Origin: Bipolaris cookei
Taxonomy: Eukaryota; Ascomycota; Dothideomycetes; Pleosporales; Pleosporaceae
NCBI GenBank assembly: GCA_002286855.1
Contig: NRSV01000052.1
Coordinates: 137,356-152,921 of the forward strand
Reading direction: 5' to 3'
DNA length: 15,566 nt
A model generated the notes under the pieces. That model did no database searches. It worked only from the letters and a program-made list of their open reading frames with translations, and was not told the origin of the DNA. This document shows positions 1 to 6,948 of the stretch, piece by piece. The number at the start of each line of letters is the position of its first letter. The first letter of the stretch is position 1. The position numbers were made by a program, and so were the translations under genes.

Positions 1-1258
1 AGTGAATGGAAAGCCTCTTTCACCCGTTTTGCCGCAATTGTAGACGTATCTGGTGCCACAGCTTCAACCAAGTTGACGAGGTGTCTGTATGTATCTCTAT
101 CACCATGGTCTCCAACTTCTATATCTGTATTGGGTGGCGGAGAGGAGCTAACGAGACGATTGAGGACGACTTCGGCGTTGCGCGGATGAACTCCTGTAGC
201 TGCAAAACTGCTCAGTATATTATCAGATGTGAATGCAGATGTATACGCAGCCCAAAATAACTCTAGAAAGTCACTTTTCTGCATTTCTAGCAAAGCTTGA
301 CTGCGGTGGAGGAACTCATCCAGTTCTTTGCCGTACGCAGTAGTCAGAGGCCCAAACACCGCAATATCGAGTGGTTGAAGCCGGTGAGAGGAGTGAGGAG
401 GCAGTACAGCGAGTAGAATCCGGTGGGCATCGCAGTAATCGATGAAGGAAGGTGTCACGTGGCTTCCGTGGCCGTCAAGTAGTAGAAGCCTCCAGTCCCG
501 CTTTGCCTTCTCTTTTGTTTTGCGGTCAAAGACTTGTTCAAGCCAGGCCAGCCCAATATCATTATTACTCCACCCAGAGGGCGTTGAGCAGCAAAATAGC
601 TGGTGTTTTCCTACTTCAAGGTCGCATAACCAACTATCTCGAAGCCCACTCTTGCCTTGATAGACGATGACGGGATCTACCCAGCTTCCATCAGCGCAGA
701 CGCAACCCATAACTGTAATCCAGTTTCTATTACCATCTTGGATAGATGCTGACACCTTCTTCTTATCCCAAAGAGGCTTTGAAAAGACTCTCTTAGACCG
801 TGAACATATACCAAGGAGAAAGCCCTTTTCATCCATATTGTAGATATTATATGGCTTAATATCGTATTTATCGAGTTTTTCGTGAAGGAGACAGAAATAG
901 TTACGGCAATCTTCTCTATTATCAGCTATACAGCGATCCCGATCAATACCCGTGGAGGTTTTGTTGGTAATAGCATCGCGGTGCCTTCGCAAGAAACGCG
1001 TAACCCAGCTATCTGATGGCTCCCATGGCGCAAGTGCCGCGACATATTTTTTGATCATAGCTCTTGAAGGTGGTAGTGCGTGGGCAGATAGTCTCTGTAT
1101 ATGCTTTACAAGGTGTTCCTCCTGTGGGGGAGTGAGCAATGAATGGTTTTTGGCGGCGGCTTCACGGGACTGGCGTTGGCGGTGGTGTCGGCGCGTCAAA
1201 GTTGACCTTCTGCATCTTGCAAATCGATATCTGCAATGGCTTTTGCAATAGCTGTCAT
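1..1258 (-). pseudogene. DDE_1 transposase of copy A, partial; catalytic domain open, N-terminus frameshifted
   Basis: This encodes a pogo/Fot1-type transposase, which cuts the TIRs and inserts the element at TA sites in the nucleus. The start is the ATG at 1258, matching the ATG of copy E (14863). After 20 codons a 46-nt deletion relative to E removes part of the psq-type helix-turn-helix and shifts the frame to a stop. The shifted frame then reads without a stop to base 1, more than 390 codons. It holds the CENP-B-like segment (S-WVTRFLRRH), NMDEKGF with the first Asp at 833-831, LDGHGSH with the second Asp at 476-474, and LQPLD with the third Asp at 368-366. All three catalytic acidic residues are kept. 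The first ATG in the open frame is at 1058, within the DNA-binding region. A transposase lacking the first helix-turn-helix might still be made, but normal function is doubtful. The C-terminus lies outside the window. Confidence 0.88.
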
Positions 1259-1359
1259 GGTTGTGGAGATATTACGCGTTGAAACTGGTGGGTTCCTGTT
1301 TTGGTGATGCAGTCTGGTGTTGCGTTCCGAGATGGTGTTGCAGCATTGACCACCTACAC
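1..1359 (-). mobile_element. Pogo/Fot1-type DNA transposon, copy A (5' part, runs off left edge)
   Basis: The 5' end is placed at 1359. There the minus strand starts GTGTAGGTGGTCAATGC, next to a TA dinucleotide at 1360-1361, the target of Tc1/mariner elements. Copy E at the other end of the window begins with a related TIR (CTGTACTTGGTCAGTGCG at 14765) and shares the untranslated leader with its AATGCAACACC-like stretch. The element is therefore assigned to the same subfamily as E. It lies 7 bp outside the large inverted repeat at 1367-3307. The 3' end and second TIR are outside the window, so completeness cannot be judged. Boundary confidence is moderate; the superfamily call is firm because of the transposase it encodes. 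Confidence 0.82.
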
Positions 1360-1368
1360 TACCCGCTA

Positions 1369-1646
1369 ACGTAGTTTACAAACGAGCGCCGCACCCCACC
1401 AACTTCGCGCACCTCTTTCAACTCCATACACAATGGCCCAACGTAGCGCCAGTCAGTTAGTTTCAAATGGATCAGACATTCAGCTTGCCATCTCATCTAT
1501 CAAATTTGGTCAAATATAAAGCAATCGAAGTGCTGCTGCTATCTACAATGTGTCTGAACGAACGATCCATCGCCGACGCGTCGGCAAGCCTGCGCGACGC
1601 GATTGCCAGCCTAACTCAAAAAAGCTTACCAAGCTAGAAGAGGATG
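1369..1646 (+). pseudogene. Element 1: 5' end and N-terminal helix-turn-helix of a pogo transposase (left-arm copy)
   Basis: The TIR starts ACGTAGTTTACAAACGAGC next to TA at 1367-1368. The start codon at 1433 opens a frame with the features of a pogo N-terminal psq helix-turn-helix: an IQLAISSIK segment, then SAAAIYNVSERTI followed by RRRVGKPARR, and a NSKKLTKLEEDV segment that normally leads into the CENP-B-type domain. An in-frame TAA at 1517 sits where a Lys or similar residue is expected (IK-FGQI-stop-SNRSAAA). At 1647 the frame is cut by the TIR of element 2, so nothing further of element 1 is seen. The same broken piece lies in the right arm at 3305-3028 on the minus strand. The stop and the insertion therefore both predate the inverted duplication. 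Confidence 0.85.
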
Positions 1647-1648
1647 TA

Positions 1649-1939
1649 ACGTAAAAGACCACTGAGCCGGACACTTTTTCTTGGCATTGCGAACATCACT
1701 TCTAAAGCCACATGCCCCAACCACGTGAAGATTTATTAACTCAGCGAGAGGGTAGAATTGCTCTTGCTATTCAGGCCTATCCTACCGGCCATTTTAAGAG
1801 CATTCGACGCGCTGCTGCTGTCTGCGACGTTCCTTTTCAGCGGCTTTCTGATTGGCTGAAGAAAATCACATTTTGGCCCAAGCATTCTTAAACCGCCATA
1901 AGCTTACTATAAGTGAAGAACAAACAATCGTACGGTATA
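1649..1939 (+). pseudogene. Element 2: 5' end and N-terminus of a second pogo transposase (left-arm copy)
   Basis: The element starts at 1649 with ACGTAAAAGACCACTGAGCC next to TA (1647-1648), inserted in the element 1 coding sequence. The start codon at 1712 opens a frame with a typical pogo psq helix-turn-helix: REGRIALAIQAY, then SIRRAAAVCDVPFQRL. Near 1858 the frame must shift to continue into the conserved segment HKLTISEEQTIVRY, so there is a frameshift here. The homology stops abruptly at 1939, where the sequence joins the unrelated repeat of the loop. The right arm holds the same start and frameshift and extends much further. Confidence 0.87.
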
Positions 1940-2294
1940 CCTGCTTTTTTGTAACAAGCATAGATGTGGATGCGTCCTTTGTAGATGTCACAGACTATGC
2001 AAGGATATATCGATATGAATTACATCCGATGTTATGCCAGGACATATCGGCATGAATTACGGCCAACACTATGCCAGGATATATCGGCATGGACTACAGC
2101 CGATGTATGTCGATATTCTACATGTAACAAGCCCCTGCAATGGTCGTGTACAAAAGACAGTTGTAGAGAGCACAACATCAAGGAGAAGAAGAAGATCATA
2201 CATACAAGACACACAATACACACATCAATTCACCGCACGTACGCGTGCGACAAACAACAACATCCATTTTCTCACCGCACCTACGCGTGCGACA
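1940..2294. repeat. Loop repeat between inverted arms (dispersed repeat, copy 1)
   Basis: This non-transposase insert starts where the left arm breaks off and ends where element 2 homology resumes. It contains three 37-bp tandem units (1995-2105). They are followed by CGATGTATGTCGATA, an AACAAGC motif, an A/C-rich stretch and two copies of CACCGCA(C/G)-type sequence around ACGCGTGCGAC (about 2232-2252 and 2274-2294). A diverged relative lies at 12848-13050 with the same order: 37-bp unit, GATGTATGT-GATA, ACATG-AACAAGC, and an ATCAATTCACCG segment. Small open frames here are repetitive and have no coding character. It might be a solo LTR or a miniature element, but I could not find convincing matching ends or target duplications. 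Confidence 0.65.
1995..2105. repeat. Three tandem copies of a 37-bp unit
   Basis: Units are at 1995-2031, 2032-2068 and 2069-2105. All follow the pattern [CT]TATGC-AGGA-ATATCG-CATG--TTAC-GCC-A-G with a few substitutions. A fourth related unit stands alone at 12848-12884. There are no spacers between units, so this is a minisatellite and not a CRISPR array. The unit contains TATCGGCATG and its near complement (AGCCGATGTATG) shortly after, so each can form a small hairpin. Confidence 0.88.
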
Positions 2295-3025
2295 GTAGAT
2301 AATGAATGGCGGGGTAGCGTATCCCGCAGCGCAGATGCTCTGAATGACTGTAACCCACTCGCGATTGCCTGGCTGCGTAAGAGTAGGCTTTTTATGATGC
2401 TATGCACCTGTAACTACCTTCCTTGAACCAATTACGCCCATCTGAAGGCCAGTTTTATCAAATTTGTGGATGTCGTCTGAATGAACCCCATACCTTTCAA
2501 TTGTCTCTCGTACGAACTCAAACCTTGCACTAATAACCTCTGAATCTTCCTGCTGTATTATTTAGTGGTCTTTTGCTCGATCGAAAGCTGTTTTAAGCTT
2601 GTCCGAACGCGATATAAATCGCTTTGCCCAGTTCTTGCCTAAAGGTTGGCCATCTCGTACGCGCAGTAGTTTCTCTGCCATATCTGCTACTTCGCACAGT
2701 CGGGGAGCAAAACCTCGTGGGTCTAGGTCAAGAATATACCGTACGATTGTTTGTTCTTCACTTATAGTAAGCTTATGGCGGTTTAAGAATGCTTGGGCCA
2801 AAATGTGATTTTCTTCAGCCAATCAGAAAGCCGCTGAAAAGGAACGTCGCAGACAGCAGCAGCGCGTCGAATGCTCTTAAAATGGCCGGTAGGATAGGCC
2901 TGAATAGCAAGAGCAATTCTACCCTCTCGCTGAGTTAATAAATCTTCACGTGGTTGGGGCATGTGGCTTTAGAAGTGATGTTCGCAATGCCAAGAAAAAG
3001 TGTCCGGCTCAGTGGTCTTTTACGT
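2295..3025 (-). pseudogene. Element 2: pogo transposase, N-terminus through first catalytic motif (right-arm copy, truncated)
   Basis: The TIR ends at 3025 and the start codon is at 2962-2960. After the frameshift shared with the left arm, the frame 2822-2562 reads EEQTIVRYILDLDPRGF, then CEVADMAEKLL and GKNWAKRFISR. This is the CENP-B-type DNA-binding domain of pogo transposases. It ends at a TAA (2564-2562) where CAA is expected (a DRQR-like site), a C-to-T change. Beyond it lie VRETIERYGVH and DIHKFDKTGLQMG. The first catalytic Asp is at 2459-2457, but the usual FDETGF has become FDKTGL. Then come TQPGNREWVTVIQ and PPFII, and homology is lost near 2295 against the loop repeat. The second and third catalytic residues are absent. 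This is a dead fragment. Confidence 0.88.
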
Positions 3026-3307
3026 TACATCCTCTTCTAGCTTGGTAAGCTTTTTTGAGTTAGGCTGGCAATCGCGTCGCGCAGGCTTGCCGACGCGTCG
3101 GCGATGGATCGTTCGTTCAGACACATTGTAGATAGCAGCAGCACTTCGATTGCTTTATATTTGACCAAATTTGATAGATGAGATGGCAAGCTGAATGTCT
3201 GATCCATTTGAAACTAACTGACTGGCGCTACGTTGGGCCATTGTGTATGGAGTTGAAAGAGGTGCGCGAAGTTGGTGGGGTGCGGCGCTCGCTTGCAAAC
3301 TACGTTA
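2735..3307 (-). repeat. Right arm of the 573-bp inverted repeat
   Basis: Reverse-complement partner of 1367-1939. Its outer end is the TA at 3306-3307 that borders element 1. Towards the loop, the transposase reading frame of element 2 continues past the arm to about 2295, whereas in the left arm it is cut at 1939. The right arm is therefore the more complete copy and the left arm looks like the duplicated or converted piece. Confidence 0.97.
3028..3305 (-). pseudogene. Element 1: 5' end of pogo transposase (right-arm copy)
   Basis: Mirror copy of 1369-1646, with the start codon at 3241-3239 on the minus strand and the same in-frame stop. The TIR here reads ACGTAGTTTGCAAGCGAGC. The two G positions here are A in the left arm, the only arm differences. 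It ends at 3028 against the TA at 3026-3027, where element 2 begins. Confidence 0.85.
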
Positions 3308-3933
3308 CCTATCTTCTCCAAAAAGAATCCTTATTATTTATCCGCAGTCTGATCACGTGATACAACACCACAATATACATTGCTCGAAAGATTAGATTCA
3401 TTTGCTTTGTGAACAGTAAGAGCTTGACATAACGTAGTTTGATGAACACGTTAAGTCTAATCCTATTAGGAGGGATTTACTAGAATCAATAGCTTACTAG
3501 ACAAGGAAAAAAGAACAAAGGCAAAGTGCAAAGACCAAAAGGTAGGGGGAAGGGAAGGAAAGCAGGCCAAAGAAGGGCAAGAAGGAAAAGAAGGCAAAGA
3601 ATGTATGTTCGAGGCTCGTGTTCTTACAGCGCCGCCAACTTCTAGTTTCTTAGTAGGGGTAGACTGGCGAAAATCTCACGTTCGGGTATACGTAATGAAA
3701 GCAGAACACCAAAATCTTCGTATCTTTGCATCGCGAGGAATATAGAAGCTATAGTAATAAAAGTTTGATATACTATAGATATCTATTAGAAGAAGAATAT
3801 ATTAGATTTTTATAACATGACTGCATAGTGAGTGAAACAGCTAGGCGAGTGGTCCGCCCTTATGAACTCTCAGAGCTTCTATATGCAATTGCTCAACACC
3901 ACAACAGTATACCATAGCTACAAGTAGATGTAA
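3308..3933. other. Gene-free interval with a purine-rich tract
   Basis: No convincing coding region is seen. From about 3498 to 3605 the plus strand is almost all A and G (runs such as GGTAGGGGGAAGGGAAGGAA), a polypurine tract of about 100 bp. Around 3750-3825 the sequence is AT-rich. At 3430-3440 the sequence TAACGTAGTTT matches the first 11 bases of element 1 with its TA, but nothing downstream supports a full element. It could be a relic TIR or chance. Confidence 0.6.
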
Positions 3934-4885
3934 TTAGTGGCCAGCCTCTATTGTATCTTTCTTACACGTGCGTAAGTTGTGCCCTACCTCGTCGCAACGG
4001 TTACAGTGCCTTTTGCGCTGCTTGCCTGCGCCTGTTCGGGTCCTACCTTCACGCGTTTTCCCCTTCTACCTGCGCCCTAACGTCTAGTTCAGTCACTAAT
4101 TCCTCTGCCTATTACTTTGAAAGGTCCCCGCACTCTTGAATCCGCCTCCTTTTCCGCGATTTACGCTCAGAAGCAGCCTTGTTTGACGCTTCAAGTTGCA
4201 GCACTCGGGCTGTTAGCAACGTCTACGAATGTAGTATTATCTCAGTGCCCTTTCTAAGCTGATCAAGTATATCAACCACGGTAGAAGTTGGGAAACCCTA
4301 ATGTCTTTGAATGCGATTTCAAAATAGCGTAGATTTAGTCTCTACTTCAGCAGCGTTGGTGGGTGTCTTGGGGTTTCATTGTGTCGCCCCTGGTAGGGGC
4401 GGTGCTAGCGTGCGATGCTTGACATCAAGTTTCGATAGTACCACTGATGGGTCGTTAGGCACTAAGCCATTTGCTCGGAGGCTTGAAATAATGTATTTCT
4501 TTAAGAAAGCTGTCTCAAAAACCTTTGCAAACGACGCAATGAATGCCTTTTTATCAATTCGATCAATATGGTCTGTTGCCAAGGCTCTGATCTTTTTGCT
4601 ATATTCCCATTTCAAAGGAGCAAAACACCTTACATCAAATGGCTGCAGGATATGGAATGAGTGTGGAGGCACACATATGGTAATGGTATTATTCTCATCG
4701 CAAAGATCCTGGAAGGCAAGCGACTTGTGGCTTTCGTGGCCGTCGATTATGAGCAGCACATGGCTATCTACCCTCTGCCTCTTTATCTGCTCAACAAAGT
4801 GCTTCAATTAAGCTACATTAATCTCTTTCGTAGTTCATCCATTTTTGCTAACCATAATGCGCCACTGAAGCCTCAAATCAGGGTA
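3934..4885 (-). pseudogene. Pogo-type transposase, C-terminal part (copy F): second and third catalytic Asp plus zinc knuckle
   Basis: The homology begins near 4885 with WYPDLRLQWRIMVSKNG, then a stop at the expected Trp of NGWTT (TGG to TGA) and another at the Trp of AWLKHF (now TAA). A frame at 4807-4376 follows with IIDGHESH (second catalytic Asp) and LQPFDVRCFAPLK (third catalytic Asp). Then comes FVRNGLVP-type linker sequence (here RANGLVPNDPSVVLS). Beyond 4376 the frame is damaged by stops and shifts. The conserved tail is still readable: EASNKAASERKSRKRRR, and at 4005-3964 a C-X2-C-X4-H-X4-C zinc knuckle ending in TCKKDTIEAGH and a stop at 3936-3934. The N-terminal DNA-binding domains and the first catalytic Asp are missing. 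It meets copy G head to head. Confidence 0.86.
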
Positions 4886-5766
4886 CCAGGTAGTCGAAGC
4901 ACTTTGGTGCGCATACAAAGAATAAGGTAGTTGGTAGCCACTGACTGCTCGTTATTGACGGCCATGAGAGCCATAACTCGCTGGATTTCCAGTACTACTG
5001 CAAGGATAACGAGATTATTACTCTTTGCATGCCTCTGCACTCGTCTCACCTTTTACAGCCACTTAATGTGGGCTGTTTTGCCTCTTTAAAGCAGGCATAT
5101 GGACGCCAAGTAGAAGCGCTTATGCGCAGCCAGATCAGCCATATTACAAAACAAGAGTTCCTACCTTGCTTTAAGCACGCCTTTAGCGCCTCAATCACTT
5201 CTGGTAATATCCAAGGGGGATTTTGAGGTGCTGGCTTGGTACCATTTGACTTAGAACGGGTTATATTAGCCCTTGATGTCCAGTTGCGTACCCCATCGCC
5301 ACCACTACCCAACAATGAGCCCTGGCAGCCGCAAACTCCAAATAATACCCTTGAATTAGGGCCGCAATCAACCCTGGTGAAGGCAAGAGTTCAGAAGCAC
5401 CTAGGCAGTTCGCCAACGTCTATGGTAGAGGCATTTGAGAAGGTTTCAAAGGGGGCAGCGATTATAGCGCATAAGCTGGCGTTGGCACAACAGGAAATAG
5501 CTGAGCTTCGAGCAGCTAACGAGGCCGCCACACGCCGTAAATCGCACAAAAGAAAGCGGGTTCAGGCAGAAGGGACCTTAACAGTTGGAGATGGAGAGCG
5601 CCTAGCTACTCTCAAGGATTTTGGGGCGCGTAGTGATGGGAAGAGGCTAAAGAAGCGGGTGCGCGCGGAAGTAGGTAAGCCATCTCAACGACGGTGTAGA
5701 CTGTGTAATAAGACTGGGCATAACGCGCATACGTGTAAGAAAGTAGTAGAAGTAGACTCTGAATAA
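4886..5766 (+). pseudogene. Pogo-type transposase, C-terminal part (copy G): D-to-N at the third catalytic site, zinc knuckle tail
   Basis: The frame starts within the KHF-AHTKNKVVGSH segment. It has TGA at 4942-4944 where Arg (CGA) is expected, then LVIDGHESH with the second catalytic Asp at 4957-4959. The third catalytic Asp of LQPLDVG is Asn here (AAT at 5065-5067, a G-to-A change). A second TGA at 5224-5226 again replaces a likely CGA (GGF-stop-GAGLVPFD). Otherwise the frame stays open to 5766 through a heptad-like segment (about 5440-5530), a basic RRKSHKRKR stretch and a CCHC zinc knuckle at 5695-5736 (C-X2-C-X4-H-X4-C), ending VEVDSE. The 5' half is missing. The 3' TIR is present at 5852-5860. 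It is inactive for several independent reasons. Confidence 0.9.
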
Positions 5767-5800
5767 GATCTTGTATCGTATTGTACCATACAGGGCAAAA

Positions 5801-5860
5801 GTGGGCAACTCACCCGTGTGGGCAACTCACCCGCGTGGGCAACTCGCCCGTGAGGTACGT
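5801..5860 (+). repeat. 3' terminal inverted repeat of copy G with three 17-bp subterminal units
   Basis: Three tandem 17-bp units of the form GTGGGC(A)ACTC(A/G)CCCG(T/C) occupy 5801-5817, 5818-5834 and 5835-5851. They are followed by the terminal GAGGTACGT (5852-5860) and TA (5861-5862). The unit is near-palindromic (GGGCGACTCGCCC in the related element). The same terminal sequence bounds the non-autonomous element at 5988-6699, so copy G and that element belong to one family. Confidence 0.88.
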
Positions 5861-5862
5861 TA

Positions 5863-5985
5863 CTACTAAAAAGCTCTAGAGTAGGTGCAAAGCACGAGGA
5901 AATGAATCGGACCTTCCATCACTTAGTCAATCTTGGTTCTTAGGTAATACTTCACCGCTAGCTATGTACCATTTTAGCGATTAGG
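5863..5985. other. Short spacer between copy G and the 712-bp element
   Basis: About 120 bp separate the 3' TIR of copy G from the 5' TIR of the non-autonomous element. I see no coding sequence or repeat here. The two elements are in opposite transposase orientation and use the same TIR family, so an outer pair of ends (5860 side and 6699) could in principle be recognised together. Confidence 0.5.
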
Positions 5986-5987
5986 TA

Positions 5988-6699
5988 ACGTACCTCACGG
6001 GCGAGTCGCCCACTTTTGCGAAGACCACACCACACTCTGCGTCTATCTAGGGTGTAACGCGTTGTGATATTACTCAGATACTACTTCTACATCATTTTTG
6101 AAGCCTGTCTCGTCAAAGTTGTACGTGTCGTCGTCCTGGATGCCGTACTTGGCTTTGATGTTGGCTACAAGACTTGAACCAGCCCTGTATAACCCCAGAA
6201 TCCTCGCAGAGGGCTCTCTTGTAGTCGTACTTGCGATAAAACTTCACTTTAAGCTCTGGCTGGCGCGAAACAAACGTACTGGCCCAGTTTGAGCTAACAG
6301 GGCCTAAACCGCGCTCTTCTCGCAAGGAATTGGCCATATTGGCTACATCTAATAGCTGAGGGGGTATCTTCGCTCGCCAAGCTCAAGTACGTACTCAACA
6401 ATCACATTCTCCTCAGCGTTGGTCAAATTCCGTGAGTTGGCCATAGTATCAGCGCGTGAAGGTCGTCCAGCGCGTCTATCGCGTAGGATTGTTCGTGGCG
6501 CGTTGTAGATAGCTGCAGCGCGTCGTACTGAGAGTTTAGGGTCTTGTTGAAGAGCTAAGAGTGCAAACTGTACTTGAGGCCCGTCCAACGCGTTACTTTG
6601 GCTCTATTGTTGAGGCATTGGTGCAGGAAGGGTAGTTTGGTGTGCTCTTGGCAAAAGTGGGCGACTCGCCCGGGTGGGCGGCTCGCCCGTGAGGTACGT
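5988..6699. mobile_element. Complete 712-bp non-autonomous pogo derivative with TIRs and TA duplication
   Basis: The left end is ACGTACCTC (5988-5996) with one 17-bp unit (5997-6013). The right end is GAGGTACGT (6691-6699) with two units (6657-6673 and 6674-6690). TA flanks both sides (5986-5987 and 6700-6701). Inside, on the minus strand, are the transposase N-terminus and the first catalytic motif. These are joined directly to a short C-terminal remnant ending VEVVSE-stop, very like the VEVDSE end of copy G. Everything from just after FDETGF to the last few codons is deleted. It cannot move itself but has both ends an active relative would need. It lies 249 bp upstream of the transcription-factor start codon. 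Confidence 0.92.
6065..6588 (-). pseudogene. Internally deleted pogo transposase inside the 712-bp element
   Basis: The start is the ATG at 6588. Residues about 5-45 form a psq helix-turn-helix (QFALLALQQDPKLSVRRAA, then IYNAPRTILRDRRAGRPSR). NLTNAEENVIVEYVLELGER begins the CENP-B-like domain. A one-base loss in a C-run near 6358-6363 shifts the frame. The next frame continues QLLDVANMANSLREERG and SSNWASTFVSRQPELK, which completes the DNA-binding region. A further shift leads to TYNFDETGF, the first catalytic Asp motif, near 6105-6130. Directly after it comes the C-terminal stub ending VEVVSE and a stop. The second and third catalytic residues are deleted. If made, the product could at most bind DNA, but two frameshifts make that unlikely. 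Confidence 0.88.
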
Positions 6700-6882
6700 T
6701 AGTCGCAAATCGCGCTACTTACTCCTTTGATCGAATTCAAACAAAACACCCTAAAGATTACAATGGCACTTCACCCTAAGATCTTCACAATAGGGATAGC
6801 GCATAGATGGAGAATGATCACAGTATGAATATAAACTCAACCCTGCGAAATCAAATAGAGTTTTAGGCTTCCGAAGAGTCTG

Positions 6883-6890
6883 TATATAAA
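6883..6890 (+). promoter_or_regulatory. TATA box of the Zn2Cys6 gene
   Basis: TATATAAA lies 59 bp upstream of the start codon at 6949. A pyrimidine-rich leader (about 6891-6940, with TCTTCTTCC and CTCTCTTCC) follows, as is common in fungal promoters with a TATA box close to the start. The interval 6702-6948, between the transposon end and the gene, holds no other feature I recognise. Confidence 0.6.
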
Positions 6891-6948
6891 TCTTATCTCG
6901 ATCTTCTTCCTACGCACCAAACTCTCTTCCGTTCTATACCTTTAGAGA

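Larger units (their letters stand above)
1367..1939 (+). repeat. Left arm of a 573-bp near-perfect inverted repeat
   Basis: This stretch is the reverse complement of 2735-3307 over its whole length (paired positions sum to 4674, so there are no indels). I compared the arms base by base and found only two differences, at 1378 and 1382 (A here, G in the other arm read in the same direction). Both lie within the outermost 16 bp. The arm holds two stacked transposon 5' ends: element 1 from 1369 and element 2 from 1649. The sequence is unique to this pair in the window. Confidence 0.97.

Noticed and set aside
1995..2105. CRISPR-like repeat array
   Set aside because: Units abut with no spacers, diverge from each other, and the locus is fungal.
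1950..2294. Solo LTR starting TGTAACAAGC and ending in CA
   Set aside because: TG and CA ends can be chosen, but no 5-bp target duplication or tRNA primer site supports them, and copy 2 does not share the proposed ends clearly.
1985..2426. Overlapping open frames of 60-130 codons on both strands
   Set aside because: They lie in the 37-bp tandem repeat and in out-of-frame transposase. Their repeated peptides come from the repeat period, and no coding signal is seen.
3951..4139. 62-codon plus-strand open frame
   Set aside because: It is the antisense shadow of the zinc-knuckle end of copy F.
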